A stretch of DNA of 64,000 nucleotides, taken from Luteimicrobium album (GTDB taxonomy: Bacteria > Actinomycetota > Actinomycetes > Actinomycetales > Cellulomonadaceae). This document shows, in pieces, positions 1 through 10,422 of this stretch. Where the stretch lies: positions 1,922,001 to 1,986,000 of the forward strand of contig NZ_BSUK01000001.1 of NCBI RefSeq assembly GCF_030161555.1. The letters run 5' to 3'. The notes under the pieces were generated by a model. It worked only from the letters and a program-made list of their open reading frames with translations. It was not told the origin of the DNA and searched no databases. A program made the translations under genes and the position numbers. Numbering within the stretch: position 1 is the first letter of the stretch; every line of letters starts with the position of its first letter.

Positions 1-402
1 GACGTCACCGACGCCGCGGCCGCGCTCCTCGCGCGGCTGCGGCGCCGGCACGGCGAGCTCATGTTCCACCAGAGCGGCGGCTGCTGCGACGGCTCGTCGC
101 CCATGTGCTACCCCGACGGCGACCTCCTCGTCTCCGAGCCCGCCGACGTCCGCCTGGGCGACCTGGTGATCGCGGAGCCCGGTGCGGACGGCGACCCGCC
201 GTCGTCGTTCACCGTGCCCGTGTGGATGAGCGCCGCGCAGTTCGCGTACTGGAAGCACACGCACCTCACGATCGACGTGGTGCCCGGGCGGGGCTCCGGG
301 TTCAGCGTCGAGGCGCCCGAGGGTGTGCGGTTCCTGATCCGCTCCCGCCTGCTCACCGACGACGAGTGGGCCGCGCTCGAGGGCGACGCCGCCTCCCCGT
401 GA
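1..402 (+). CDS. DUF779 family protein, 5' end outside window
   Basis: The frame is open from base 1 and ends at 402, so the N-terminus lies upstream. The visible part carries the family core: a Cys-rich patch HQSGGCCDGSSPMCYP (about residues 23-38), then QFAYWKHTHLTIDVVPGRG and SVEAPEGVRFL near the C-terminus. DUF779 proteins are small (about 120 aa), of unknown biochemistry, and are often encoded beside aldehyde dehydrogenase genes. The conserved cysteines suggest metal or thiol chemistry, but that is inference. The next gene is an unrelated transporter, so any aldehyde dehydrogenase partner would lie upstream of the window. Confidence 0.88.
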   Translation, partial: DVTDAAAALLARLRRRHGELMFHQSGGCCDGSSPMCYPDGDLLVSEPADVRLGDLVIAEPGADGDPPSSFTVPVWMSAAQFAYWKHTHLTIDVVPGRGSGFSVEAPEGVRFLIRSRLLTDDEWAALEGDAASP

Positions 403-514
403 ATCGCGCAGCCTACGCCGCACCGTGCACGGCCCGCCGCTCCGGTGGCGGGTCGTCGCACGCTCGGTAGGGTCCGAAGAGGAACCGGATCGCCGAGACC
501 AGCGGGGGTACGTC

Positions 515-1980
515 ATGTCGAACGCCAACGAGAAGCCCACCGTCTCGAGGTTCAACGTACGGGTGGTCCTCATCTCCGTCGGTGCCGCGCTCGGTGGCTT
601 CCTGTTCGGCTTCGACACGTCCGTCATCAACGGGGCCGTCGAGTCCATCAACAAGCACTACGACATCACCAACACGGGGCTCCAGGGTTTCGCGGTGTCG
701 TCCGCGCTCCTGGGTTGCGCCGTCGGTGCCTGGTTCGCCGGGGAGTGGCGAACCGCCTCGGCCGCATCCCTGTCATGGTGATCGCGTCGGGGCTGTTCCT
801 CGTCTCGTCGATCCTCACGGGGCTCGCGCCCGACCTCCCGCTCTTCATCCTGTGGCGCGTCCTCGGCGGCCTCGGCGTGGGCGCCGCGTCCGTGATCGCA
901 CCCGCGTACATCGCCGAGGTGTCGCCCGCCAGGGTCCGCGGCCGCCTGGGTTCGCTGCAGCAGCTCGCGATCGTCCTCGGCATCTTCGTCGCGCTGCTGT
1001 CCGACAACCTCCTCGCGAACACCGCGGGCAGCGCGTCCGACACCCTGTGGTGGGGCCTCGAGGCCTGGCGCTGGATGTTCTTCGTGACCGCGATCCCCGC
1101 GGCCGTGTACGGCATCGCCGCGCTCGGGCTGCCCGAGTCTCCGCGCTACCTCGTGCACAAGGGCGACTACGACAAGGCTTCGCGGGTCCTCCACGACTTC
1201 TCCGGCGAGCTCGACGTCAACCTCAAGATCCAGGAGATCGAGAAGACCATCGACAAGGAGAAGCGCGAGTCCCTGGGCGACCTGCGGGGCAACCGGTTCG
1301 GGCTCAAACCCGTCGTGTGGGTCGGGATCCTGCTGTCGGTGTTCCAGCAGTTCGTGGGGATCAACGTGATCTTCTACTACTCGTCGTCGCTGTGGCAGTC
1401 GGTCGGCTTCGACGAGTCCGACGCGCTCCTCGAGTCGGTGATCACGTCCATCACCAACATCGTGGTGACGGTCGTCGCGATCCTCCTGGTCGACAAGGTC
1501 GGACGGCGGCCCATGCTGCTCGTCGGATCGGCCGGGATGGGCGTCTGCCTGACGACCATGGCGATCGCCTTCTCCCAGGCGACCGGCTCCGGCGACAACC
1601 CGAGCCTCGAGGGCGCCTGGGGCACCGTCGCGCTCGTCGCGGCCAACGGCTTCGTCGTGTTCTTCGGCGCGACGTGGGGCCCGCTCGTCTGGGTGCTGCT
1701 CGGCGAGATGTTCCCCAACTCGATCCGCGCGACCGCGCTCGCCGTCGCAGCCGCCGCGCAGTGGCTCGCCAACTTCTTCATCTCGACGACGTTCCCGAAG
1801 TTCTCCGAGATCGGGCTCACGTTCGCGTACGGGTTCTACGCGTTCTTCGCGATCCTGTCGTTCTTCTTCGTGTTCTGGCAGGTCCCCGAGACCAAGGGCC
1901 GCGAGCTCGAGGACATGTCCGACGACGCCGCCGTCGTGCGTCGTGGAGGCAAGACCCAGGTCGCCGAGAGCGCCGCCTGA
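515..1980 (+). CDS. MFS sugar porter (one apparent frameshift)
   Basis: This is a 12-TM sugar:H+ symporter-type transporter of the MFS sugar-porter family. N-terminal residues GGFLFGFDTSVINGA, the loop motif NRLGRIP, the PESPRYLV motif after TM6, QQFVGINVIFYYS in TM7, DKVGRRPML and the C-terminal PETKGRE are all diagnostic. The ATG at 515 is used because it gives the normal N-terminus. The frame breaks at 745/746: FAGE should continue into LANRLGR, which needs one extra C (gag-ctg-gcg). Both halves are otherwise intact, so a sequencing deletion is more likely than a broken gene. Substrate is not deducible; xylose, arabinose, glucose and inositol are all possible. A TAGGGT element about 45 bases upstream may be the -10 box. 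Confidence 0.88.
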
Positions 1981-1998
1981 GCGAGCCGGCCGGCTGCG

Positions 1999-2533
1999 TC
2001 AGGCGCCGACGTCGTGCAGGTGGTGCACGAGGTCGTGCGCGAAGTACTGGCCCAGCGTGCGGACGGTGAAGACCGACCCGTTCGACCGGCGCCCCGGGCG
2101 CTCGTACTGGTCCGGCGTCACGACGTCCCAACGTCCCGCGATCGCTGTGCCCGCCGCCTCGAGCTCGCGCCCGACGACGGCGGGATCCTGGCTCGCGTAG
2201 TCGTCCTCCAGGGCCGCCGCGTCCTGGTCCCAGTTGGCGAACAGCGGGTCGTCGGACTCCAGCATCGACGCGAGACGCACGTCGAACACCCGGAACACGT
2301 CGCGGGTGTGTGCGCCGTACTCGAGCGGCGACCACACCCCGGCTCCGGACGCACCCGGGCGTCGTCGGCGGTGAGGCGAGCACGCCAGCGGGGGAGTCGC
2401 GCACCAGGGGGGCGATGTCCTCGACCTCGAGCCGGCCCGCCTCGAAGCCGCACTCCGCGCACGGGCGCTCGAGGACCCAGGTCCAGTCCTTCGTATCGGG
2501 GGCGATCCCATTGGTGCTCGCGTCGTCGGTCAC
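1999..2533 (-). CDS. DinB-like/DUF664 family protein (two apparent frameshifts)
   Basis: About 178 aa once repaired. The N-terminus reads DTKDWTWVLERPCAECGF, and the C-terminal part GVWSPLEYGAHTRDVF ... FANWDQDAAALEDDY ... YFAHDLVHHLHDV has the histidine pattern of the DinB four-helix metal-binding fold, an uncharacterised family related to mycothiol-dependent enzymes. Two single-base losses, one in the G run at 2390-2394 and one in the C run at 2337-2340, split it into three frames. Restoring one base at each joins all parts with the expected sequence in between (RARLTADDARVRPEPG). The GTG start at 2533 follows a TACGCT box by 7 bases, so the message is probably leaderless. Transcribed away from the pullulanase gene. 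Confidence 0.75.
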
Positions 2534-2540
2534 GTGTCAG

Positions 2541-2546
2541 AGCGTA
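2541..2546 (-). promoter_or_regulatory. -10 box for leaderless DinB-like gene
   Basis: TACGCT on the minus strand lies 7 bases before the GTG at 2533. This spacing puts the transcription start at the start codon, which explains the absence of a ribosome binding site. Confidence 0.6.
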
Positions 2547-2583
2547 CGGCTCTCGTCGGTGGCTAGGCGGTTGTGGTCGGGGC

Positions 2584-2688
2584 GGGCGGGGAGCGGGTGA
2601 TAGCGCGCGGTCTACCATCCGCTCGCTCGTCCCTCGCTCGCTCCCGCCAGACCCACCACGACCGCGCGCCATCACCCGCTCCCCGCCC
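2584..2688. repeat. Dispersed intergenic hairpin repeat, family A, copy 1
   Basis: A 29-bp inverted repeat (arms 2584-2612 and 2660-2688, one mismatch) encloses a 47-base loop (2613-2659) rich in TCGCTCG motifs and ending CCAGACCCACCAC. The second copy at 61373-61483 has an almost identical loop but different arm sequences. It lies between divergently transcribed genes, so it cannot be a simple terminator for either. No coding potential is apparent. Confidence 0.85.
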
Positions 2689-2910
2689 TCGCTGCACCGG
2701 GTCACGCCCGCTTCCGTGCGGCAACGTGCTGCAACGTACGTTTCGCGGAGCACCAGCAATATCTGAACTGCGCTGTGCTGCCGCGTCGTCTTGTTCGCGA
2801 CTCTTCGGGCGTCTACGGTGGTCAGCGTTTCTTCCTGTTGCATGGTTTGCACGACGTTGCAGTCGTGCGTTGAGCCGTGCTGCGGGGTGGTCACCCTCGA
2901 AGGAGAGCGC

Positions 2911-5900
2911 ATGTCGACCAGACCCTCCAGAGCCCGACGCCGCACGGCGCGGGTGCCTCGAACCCTCGCGGCCGGCGCCGCGGCAGCGGTCCTCGTCCCC
3001 TCGCGGCGGTCCCGGGCGTGCTGTCCGCGTCCGCTGCGGACGCTCAGCACGTCAGCATCCCGGGCACGCAGAACACCGAGATGGGCTGCGCGAGCGACTG
3101 GGACGTGAGCTGCTCGCAGGCCGAGCTCACGAAGCGCCCCGACGGCGTGTGGTCGGGCACCTACGACCTCCCCGCCGGCAGCTACGAGTACAAGGCCGCG
3201 CTGAACGACTCGTGGGACGTGAACTACGGCGCAGGCGGCGCGCAGGGCGGCGACAACATCACGTACACGACAGACGGCTCGAAGCCCGTCACGTTCTTCT
3301 ACGACCCGGTCACGCACTGGGCGACCAACACGGCGGCCGACCCGATCGTCTCCGCGGTCGGCGACTTCCAGACGCAGCTCGGCTGCGCGTCCGACGACGA
3401 CGCCGGCTGCCTCGGTGCCTGGCTCGAGGACCCCGACGGCAACGGGATCTACACGGCGAAGCTCACCGGGCTGACGGCCGGCACGTACCACGTGCGTGTC
3501 GCGCACGGCCTGTCCGACGACGAGGTCTACGGCCAGAGCGGCGCGAAGGGTGGCGACCCGATCCCGTTCACGGTCGACTCGGGCAAGCAGGTCGTGCTGA
3601 CGTACACCCTCGCCACGCACGCGCTCGCGATCGACGTCACCGACGCGCCCGTCGCCGGCGAGGCCGAGGACGCCGCGCCGTGGGTCGACGCCCGGACCGT
3701 CGCGGTCCCCGCCGACCTCGCGGCGGACGCCACGACCTGGGCCCTCTACTCGTCGTCCGACGCGTCGCTCACTCGCGACGGGAGCGCGGTCAGCGGTGGC
3801 ACGAAGATCCCGCTCACCGCGGACCCGAAGGGCCTGACGGCCGCGCAGCTCAAGCGCTTCCCGGCCCTCAAGGGCTACGTCGCGCTCCATCCGCGCCACC
3901 TGTCCCGCGCCGCGGTCGAGCAGGCGCTGCAGGGCGAGCTCCGCCTCGCGGCCTGGGACGGCGAGGGCACGCTCAGGGCCCTCACGGGCGTCCAGGTCCC
4001 CGGTGTGCTCGACGACGTCGACGGCACCTCCGCGCAGCGCCGCAGCCTCGGCGTGACGTGGGCTCACGACGCGCCGCAACTCGCGCTGTGGGCGCCGACG
4101 GCGCAGGACGTCGACCTGCTGCTCTACCCGGCGTCGGGCACGGGCAAGGCGCAGCGCGTGCAGGCGCACCGCGCGTCGGACGGCACGTGGACCGTGGCGG
4201 GCGCGCCGTCGTGGAGGAACCGCCAGTACCTGTACGAGGTCAAGGTCTACGCGCCCACCACGGGCCGGATCGAGACGAACGACGTGACCGACCCGTACTC
4301 GGTCGCCCTCACGACGAACTCGACCCGCTCGGTGCTCGTCGACCTCGCCGACCGGTCGCTCGAGCCGTCGCAGTGGGCCCGGACGGCGTCCCCGCGCGCC
4401 GGCGACCCGACGCAGCAGACGATCTACGAGCTGAGCGTCCGCGACTTCTCGGCCACGGACCCCACGGTCCCGGCCGCGCTGCGCGGGACGTACGGCGCCT
4501 TCGCGACGAACAGCGACGGCTCGAAGCACCTCAAGACCCTCGCGAAGGCGGGCCTGACGACGGTCCACCTGCAGCCGACGTTCGACTTCGCTACGGTGAA
4601 CGAGGACCGCTCCCAGCAGAAGACACCGGACTGCGATCTCGCGTCGTACGCCCCCGACTCCGACCAGCAGCAGGCCTGCGTCGGCGCGGTCACGGACTTC
4701 GACGCCTACAACTGGGGCTACGACCCGCTCCACTACCTCGCCCCCGAGGGCTCGTACGCGGTCCACCCCGACGGCGGCTCGCGCGTCGCGGAGTTCCGCA
4801 CCATGGTCGGCGCGCTGCACGCGGACGGGCTGCGCGTCGTCGTCGACGAGGTCTTCAACCACACCTCGGCGTCGGGCCAGGACAAGAACTCGGTGCTCGA
4901 CAAGGTGGTTCCCGGCTACTACCAGCGGCTCGACGCGACCGGCGCGGTCGAGACCTCGACGTGCTGCCAGGACGTCGCGACCGAGCACACCATGGCCCAG
5001 AAGCTCATGGTCGACTCGGTGGTCCTGTGGGCCAAGGAGTACAAGGTCGACGGCTTCCGGTTCGACCTCATGGGCTTCCACTCGGTCGACAACATGAAGG
5101 CCGTGCGGGCGGCGCTCGACAAGCTGACGCTGCGCAAGGACGGGGTCGACGGGAAGACCATCTACCTGTACGGCGAGGGCTGGAACTTCGGCGCGGTCGC
5201 GAACAACGCGTACTTCACGCAGGCTACCCAGGGCCAGCTCGACGGCACCGGGATCGGGACGTTCAACGACCGGCTGCGCGACGGCGTCCGCGGCGGCTCG
5301 CCCGTCGACTCGTCGACGGTGCAGCAGCAGGGCTACGGCTCGGGCCTGTTCACCGACCCGAACGGCAACCCGTCGTACGGGACCGCCGACGACGCGTCGA
5401 AGGCGCTGCTCGGCCACGACGAGGACCTCGTGAAGCTGGGCCTGTCGGGCAACCTCAAGGACTTCACGTTCGTGACGTCCGACGGGACGACGAAGAAGGG
5501 CTCCGAGGTCGACTACAACGGCCAGCCCGCGGGCTACGCGAGCGAGCCGGACGAGTCGATCAGCTACGTCGACGCGCACGACAACCAGACGCTGTTCGAC
5601 GCGCTGACGCTCAAGCTGCCCCAGGTGACGTCGATGGCGGACCGGGTGCGCATGCAGACGCTCTCGCTCGCCACGGCCACGTTGTCGCAGTCGCCGTCCC
5701 TGTGGCTCGCCGGGTCCGACCTGCTGCGCAGCAAGTCGCTCGACAACAACAGCTACAACTCGGGCGACTGGTTCAACGCGATCGACTGGTCCGGGAAGAC
5801 GAACGGGTTCGGCAAGGGCCTGCCGCTGTCCGGGGACAACGGCTCGCAGTGGTCGATCATGAAGCCGCTGCTCGCCGACAAGGCCCTGAATCCGACCGCG

Positions 5901-6338
5901 AAGGACATCGCGACGGCGACCGACCAGGCGCAGCAGCTCCTGCGGCTCAAGAGGTCGACGCCGCTGTTCTCGCTCGGCTCGGCGAAGATCGTCGAGCAGA
6001 AGCTCACGTTCCCGGCGACGGCCACGCCCGGCGTGATCGCGATGAACGTCGACGACACGCGCGGCAAGGACGTCGACCGAAACCTCGACGGCGTCCTCGT
6101 CGTGTTCAACGCCGGCACGACGACGGCCACCGAGACGCTCTCCGCGCTGAAGGGCAAGGGCTACGTGCTCTCGACCCTCCAGCGCCAGGGGGACGACCCG
6201 GTCGTCAAGCGGACCACGTGGGACGCGCGCACCGGCACCGTCTCCGTCCCCGCGCGCACGGTCGCGGTGCTCACCCTCGCCGAGCCCCGCGGAGGCCACG
6301 GCGGTCACGGGAACAGAGGGGGCCACGGCCACCGCTGA
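2911..6338 (+). CDS. Secreted type I pullulanase (GH13), frameshift in signal peptide
   Basis: The enzyme is an extracellular starch-debranching enzyme cleaving alpha-1,6 links in pullulan and limit dextrins. Start ATG 2911 follows AAGGAGAG and opens an Arg-rich signal peptide. The C run at 2997-3000 lacks one base, after which the frame continues as [16 protein letters not shown]. Then come two similar beta-sandwich starch-binding modules (about aa 45-145 and 150-250), an N-terminal pullulanase region with a CBM48-like module ([16 protein letters not shown]), and the catalytic barrel: YNWGYDP (type I pullulanase motif), region [11 protein letters not shown], region [10 protein letters not shown] with the Asp nucleophile, region III YGEGWNF with the acid Glu, and region [11 protein letters not shown]. 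The protein is about 1,140 aa and ends in an odd Gly/His-rich tail ([15 protein letters not shown]). No sorting signal is seen. The gene is monocistronic, with a hairpin downstream. Confidence 0.93.
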
Positions 6339-6368
6339 CCCTGACGCCGATCTCGACGCCGAAGTAGG

Positions 6369-6408
6369 ACGGCCGCCGGTATGCCTCGCGAGGTATACCG
6401 GCGGCCGT
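6369..6408. terminator. Near-perfect 40-bp palindrome after pullulanase gene
   Basis: Arms acggccgccggtat and ataccggcggccgt flank gcctcgcgaggt, which is itself palindromic. It sits 31 bases after the pullulanase stop. No U tract follows, as is usual in high-GC actinobacteria. Confidence 0.75.
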
Positions 6409-6576
6409 ACTGCTTCGCGGAGAGGCTGAGTGTCGGATAACGATTGGGTCACCTGTCCCACTCAGACCTCCCCGGAAGCTCCGAACCGTGCTTCGATGCT
6501 TCGAGCGAGAGGGGACAACGGCGTCTCCCTCTCGCGTTCCCGAGCGTCCGGACTCGGGGACGCCGAGGAGGACTGC

Positions 6577-7206
6577 GTGCCGTACCGCGAGACCGACGCC
6601 ACCCGAGCCGCGCGCGACCGTCGTCGCGCCGCCCTGATCGAAGCCGGCGTCGAGGTCGTCGCCGAGCGCGGCTTCGCGGGCGCCACCGTGCAGGCCGTCG
6701 CCACGCGCGCCGGCCTCGGCCCGAGCAGCGTGTACACCTACTTCCCGGCCCGCGCCGACCTCCTCACGGCGGTGTTCCGCGCGATCGCGTCGGCCGAGCT
6801 CGCCCGTGTCGGCGAGGCGGCCGAGCCCCGGACCGACGACGCACCCGCCACCGCCGCCCAGGCTCGCCTGGCGCGTGTGGTGAACACGTTCGCCCGGCGC
6901 GCGCTGCGTCGTCGGAGGTTGGCGCGGGCGCTCCTGCTCGAGCCCGCGGACCCCGCGGTCGAGGCGGAGCGCACCCTGTTCGCGCGTGAGTACGCGGACC
7001 TGTTCGGCGCCATCGCGTCCGACGGCGTCGCGTCCGGCGAGCTGCCCGCCCAGGACACTCGCATCGTGGGTGCGGCCCTGGTGGGGGCGGTCGCGGGCGC
7101 GCTCACGAGCCCGCTCGCGCCGCTCGTCGACGGCGTCGACCCGGACGTGCTCGTCGCGACGATCCTCGGGTTCTGCCTGCAGGGCGTCCTCGGGGCGACG
7201 GCGTGA
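6577..7206 (+). CDS. TetR/AcrR family transcriptional regulator
   Basis: The product is a 209-aa regulator. The N-terminal helix-turn-helix reads ALIEAGVEVVAERGFAGATV, QAVATRAGLGPSSVYTYFPARADLL (about aa 20-65), typical of TetR. The C-terminal part is an all-helical ligand and dimer domain with many Ala and Arg. GTG at 6577 is chosen because GAGGAG lies 7-12 bases before it; the frame is open further upstream but has no such site. The stop overlaps the start of the acyl-CoA dehydrogenase gene by 4 bases, so the two are co-transcribed and the regulator probably controls that gene, perhaps sensing an acyl-CoA. The ligand is unknown. Confidence 0.9.
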   Translation: MPYRETDATRAARDRRRAALIEAGVEVVAERGFAGATVQAVATRAGLGPSSVYTYFPARADLLTAVFRAIASAELARVGEAAEPRTDDAPATAAQARLARVVNTFARRALRRRRLARALLLEPADPAVEAERTLFAREYADLFGAIASDGVASGELPAQDTRIVGAALVGAVAGALTSPLAPLVDGVDPDVLVATILGFCLQGVLGATA

Positions 7207-8942
7207 CGCGCCCGCAGCCGCACGTCACGCACGAGGTCACCAACCAGGCGCCGCCCCGCGAGGGCGTCGACGAGTACGCGGACTTCCCGGCGCTCCGCCG
7301 CGCCGTCCACGCGTTCGGGGGCGCCTGGGGCGACGACCGCCTGCACGACGTCGGGCGCCTCGTCGGCTCGGCCGGCTTCCAGGCCGACGCCGAGCGTGCG
7401 AACCGCTTCACCCCCGAGCTGCGGACGTTCGACCGCTGGGGCCGCCGGGTCGACGAGGTCGACTACGACCCCGCCTACCACCGGGTGCTCGGTGCGGCGG
7501 TCGCGCACGGCGCCCACACGTCAGCGTGGGCGGAGCCGCGGCCGGGCGCGAACGTCGTCCGGGCCGCCGTCTTCAGCCTGTTCGCCCAGGTCGAGCCGGG
7601 TCACGCGTGCCCGGTCTCGATGTCGCACGCGGCCGTGCCCTCGCTCGCGCACGCGCCGTCGGTCGCCGAGGTCTGGGTCCCGCGGCTCCTGGGCCGCGAG
7701 TACGACGGCCGTCTCGCGCCCTTCGGCGAGGGCGAGGACCGCAAGCGCGGCGCGCTGTTCGGCATGGCGATGACCGAGAAGCAGGGCGGGTCCGACGTGC
7801 GGGCCGGCACGACGCTCGCCCGCCCCGCGGCGGGCGACGGGGACGGCTCCGCGACCGAGCCCGGCGCCCCGCACCTGCTCACCGGGCACAAGTGGTTCTG
7901 CTCCGCTCCGATGTCCGACGCGTTCCTCGTGCTCGCCCGCGCGACCCGGCGGGCGCCGTCGGGCGAGGAGCGGCCCGACGACGACGTCTCGTGCTTCCTC
8001 GTGCCCCGCGTGCTCGACGACGGCACGCGCAACGTGTTCCGGATCCAGCGGCTCAAGGACAAGCTGGGCAACCGGTCGAACGCGTCGGGCGAGATCGAGC
8101 TCGACGGGACCGTCGGGTACCTGGTCGGGGAGCCCGGGCTGGGCGTGCGGACGATCATCGAGATGGTCGCGCGGACCCGCGAGGACTGCGTCCACGGGAC
8201 GGCCGCGGGGATGCGGCAGGGCGTCGCCGAGGCGCTGTGGCACGCGCGGCACCGCACGGCGTTCGGCGCGCGGCTCGTCGACCAGCCCGCCATGACCGCG
8301 GTGCTCGCGGACCTCGCGCTCGAGTCGGAGGCCGCGACGCTCACGTCGCTGCGGCTCGCCGCCGCGTTCGACGCAGCCACCGCGCGGGACGACGACGGCG
8401 CCCAGGCCCGCGCGTTCTCGCGCCTCGCGACCGCCGTCGCGAAGTACTGGGTGTGCAAGCGCGGGCCGGCGCACGCGTACGAGGCGATGGAGTGCCTGGG
8501 CGGCAACGGCTACACCGAGGCGTTCCCGCTCGCGCGGCGCTACCGCGAGCAGCCCGTCATGGCGATCTGGGAGGGGTCGGGCAACGTGATCGCGCTCGAC
8601 GTCCTGCGCGCGCTCGCCCGCGACCCGGAGAGCTTCGAGGCGTTCGACGCCGAGGTGTCGCGTGCGACGGGCGCGAGCGCGATCCTCGACCGGCACGTCG
8701 TGCGCACGCGCCGGCTCGTGGCGGGGGTGTCGCGCGACCCGGGCGCGGCCCCCGCCCAGGCGCGCCGGCTCGTCGAGGCCCTCGCGCTCGCGCTGCAGGC
8801 CTCGCTCATGGTGCGGTTCGCGCCGGAGGGCTCGGCGGACGCCTTCGTCGCCGCGCGACTGGGCGAGGACCGCGGCCTGGGCTACGGCGTCCTGCCGTCC
8901 GGGACAGACCTGAGGGCGATCCTCGCGGCCCACGCGGGCTGA
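7203..8942 (+). CDS. AidB-like acyl-CoA dehydrogenase family flavoprotein
   Basis: The protein has 579 aa, longer than ordinary acyl-CoA dehydrogenases (about 380 aa), and follows the AidB layout. Features shared with E. coli AidB are the N-terminal HEVTNQAPP segment, FTPELRTFDRWGRRVDEV, QVEPGHACPVSMSHAAVP, GMAMTEKQGGSDVRA, RIQRLKDKLGNRSNASGEIELD and YEAMECLGGNGYTE ... REQPVMAIWEGSGNVIALDVLR. FAD binding is expected. AidB proteins belong to the alkylation response in E. coli and may bind DNA; in actinobacteria related proteins may act in isovaleryl-CoA metabolism, so the true role here is open. GTG at 7203 overlaps the TetR stop. Confidence 0.88.
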   Translation: MTRPQPHVTHEVTNQAPPREGVDEYADFPALRRAVHAFGGAWGDDRLHDVGRLVGSAGFQADAERANRFTPELRTFDRWGRRVDEVDYDPAYHRVLGAAVAHGAHTSAWAEPRPGANVVRAAVFSLFAQVEPGHACPVSMSHAAVPSLAHAPSVAEVWVPRLLGREYDGRLAPFGEGEDRKRGALFGMAMTEKQGGSDVRAGTTLARPAAGDGDGSATEPGAPHLLTGHKWFCSAPMSDAFLVLARATRRAPSGEERPDDDVSCFLVPRVLDDGTRNVFRIQRLKDKLGNRSNASGEIELDGTVGYLVGEPGLGVRTIIEMVARTREDCVHGTAAGMRQGVAEALWHARHRTAFGARLVDQPAMTAVLADLALESEAATLTSLRLAAAFDAATARDDDGAQARAFSRLATAVAKYWVCKRGPAHAYEAMECLGGNGYTEAFPLARRYREQPVMAIWEGSGNVIALDVLRALARDPESFEAFDAEVSRATGASAILDRHVVRTRRLVAGVSRDPGAAPAQARRLVEALALALQASLMVRFAPEGSADAFVAARLGEDRGLGYGVLPSGTDLRAILAAHAG

Positions 8943-9374
8943 CCGCCGTCCACAGATTTCCTCCACAGGGGTGTGCGCGACGACGCCGTTCCGCCGAAGC
9001 CGCTGTGGACGACCCTGTGCGTTCGCAGCGCGACGAGATTGACCCGGAGCAGGGGTTGTCGGCCGCCCGAACCGGGTCTACAACAGTGCTACGGCCTGCC
9101 GCTGCGACGACGCTTCGGAGAACCGCCACGCGGAGGAGCGTCGCCCTGGTAGCCGGCCGGACGGTCGAACGGAGAACGGTGCACCACCCCTCGCACGCCG
9201 CTGGTCCGGCACAGGGCCGGCAGGCACGAGAAGCTGCAGGACGGCGCAGGGTGCGCACGGGCCCGGGAGACCGGCCGCGAGAGGCACGGCCTGCGCGCGC
9301 ATGGAAGGTGGGCGCGAGTGTCCGTGCCGAGCCGTGACGTCACACGGTGTCGGTGTTGGGACTAGCGGCCCAGA
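8943..9374. other. 430-bp intergenic region with no recognised gene
   Basis: No convincing coding frame was found; open frames here have poor codon use and no start signal. It contains cctccacagggg near 8961 and gctgtggacgac near 9002, a spaced near-complementary pair, plus a relatively AT-rich stretch tctacaacagtgctac near 9075. It does not match tmRNA, RNase P RNA or SRP RNA as far as can be seen. A gene remnant or an unknown RNA cannot be excluded. Confidence 0.4.
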
Positions 9375-9409
9375 GAAGGCCCCTCGGACTCGTACTCCGA
9401 GGGGCCTTC
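9375..9409. terminator. Hairpin between convergent genes
   Basis: A perfect 14-bp stem (gaaggcccctcgga / tccgaggggccttc) with a 7-base loop. It lies between aidB-like (+) and the NmrA gene (-) and probably ends transcription from both sides. Confidence 0.85.
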
Positions 9410-9455
9410 GCTGTCACCGATCGTTCCAGCCGCCCCTGACACGCGCCTGGGAGCC

Positions 9456-10298
9456 TCAGCGGAAGACGTCGACGTTGCGGCGGGCCCAGGTGGCGAACGA
9501 GGTGGCGGGTCGCCCGAGGACGTCCTCGACGTCGGGGCTGACGCGGAGCTCGTCGGGCGTCGGACGGCCGAGGACGGCGAGCGTGCCGTCGGCGACCGGT
9601 TCGGGCATCACCTGCAGCAGACGCTCCCGGGCCTCGTCGGGGCCGAGTTCGACGAGAGCGAGCTCGTCGCCGAGCACGTCCGCGAGGATCTCCGTCCGCC
9701 GTCGCGGACTGGTCGCCTCGGGGCCGGTGAGCGTGTAGGTGCGGCCCGTGTGGACGTCGCCGGTGAGGGCGGCGGCCGCGACACCGGCGATGTCGAGGGG
9801 ATCCACGGCGGGGAGCGCGACGTCGGCGAAGGGGGCGAAGACGGTGCGCTGCCCGCGGATCGAGGGCGCCCAGGCGAACGCGTTGGTGGCGAACCCTCCG
9901 GGGCGCAGGATCGTCCAGGCCATGCCGGAGGACCGGACCTGCTCCTCGAGCGCGGCCAGGGTAGCGTGCGAGACGGCGTCGGGCCGGGTGCCGGCCGCCT
10001 GGGAGGACTGGAGCACGACGCGCTCGACCCCGGCGTCGGCCGCACGGCGCAGCACGGCCGCGCCGTCCACGTGCGCGCCCGCACCGGACACCAGGAGATA
10101 GAGCGCCTTCGCCCCGGCGAGTGCGAGCGTCAGGCTCGCCGCGTCGGCGAGGTCCGCGGTCCTCGCGGTGACGCCGGGGAGGGACGGAGGCGGGGACGTG
10201 ACCCCGCGGGAGACGGCGGTCACGGCGTGGCCGGAGCGCACGAGGGACTCGACGAGGGGGCGGCCGACGTTGCCGGTGGCGCCTGTGACGACGATCAA
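9456..10298 (-). CDS. NmrA-family NAD(P)-binding reductase
   Basis: A 280-aa Rossmann-fold protein with N-terminal IVVTGATGNVGRPLVESL (GxxGxxG dinucleotide motif), then VSGAGAHVDG, VERVVLQSSQAAG, TILRPGGFATNAFAW and a C-terminal WARRNVDVFR. This matches atypical SDRs of the NmrA/HSCARG and azoreductase-like group, which bind NAD(P)H and act as redox sensors or quinone/azo reductases. The TTG start at 10298 is preferred because GAGGAG lies 9 bases upstream and the protein then begins directly with the beta-strand of the Rossmann fold; an ATG at 10340 would add 14 residues. It is transcribed away from an HxlR regulator, a very common redox or electrophile-stress pairing, so control by that regulator is likely. 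Confidence 0.85.
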   Translation of the reverse strand: MIVVTGATGNVGRPLVESLVRSGHAVTAVSRGVTSPPPSLPGVTARTADLADAASLTLALAGAKALYLLVSGAGAHVDGAAVLRRAADAGVERVVLQSSQAAGTRPDAVSHATLAALEEQVRSSGMAWTILRPGGFATNAFAWAPSIRGQRTVFAPFADVALPAVDPLDIAGVAAAALTGDVHTGRTYTLTGPEATSPRRRTEILADVLGDELALVELGPDEARERLLQVMPEPVADGTLAVLGRPTPDELRVSPDVEDVLGRPATSFATWARRNVDVFR

Positions 10299-10422
10299 GG
10301 GTTGCTCCTCGGTGAGATGCTTCCGATGAACGAGGCCCATCGGGTCGCGGCCGGGCGGCGGCGACCCGAGGAACGTAGGAGCCCCCGGACAGCACGTTCC
10401 CCCTGGAAAGCATTGGAGCGGG

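Noticed and set aside
2118..6461. Open frame of 1,447 codons on the minus strand opposite the pullulanase gene
   Set aside because: It is an antisense shadow of a high-GC coding region (Arg/Val-rich low-complexity protein). The plus strand carries all pullulanase motifs.
8943..9374. A structured RNA gene (RNase P, tmRNA, 6S) between aidB-like and NmrA genes
   Set aside because: None of the conserved segments of those RNAs was recognised; left as unexplained intergenic DNA.
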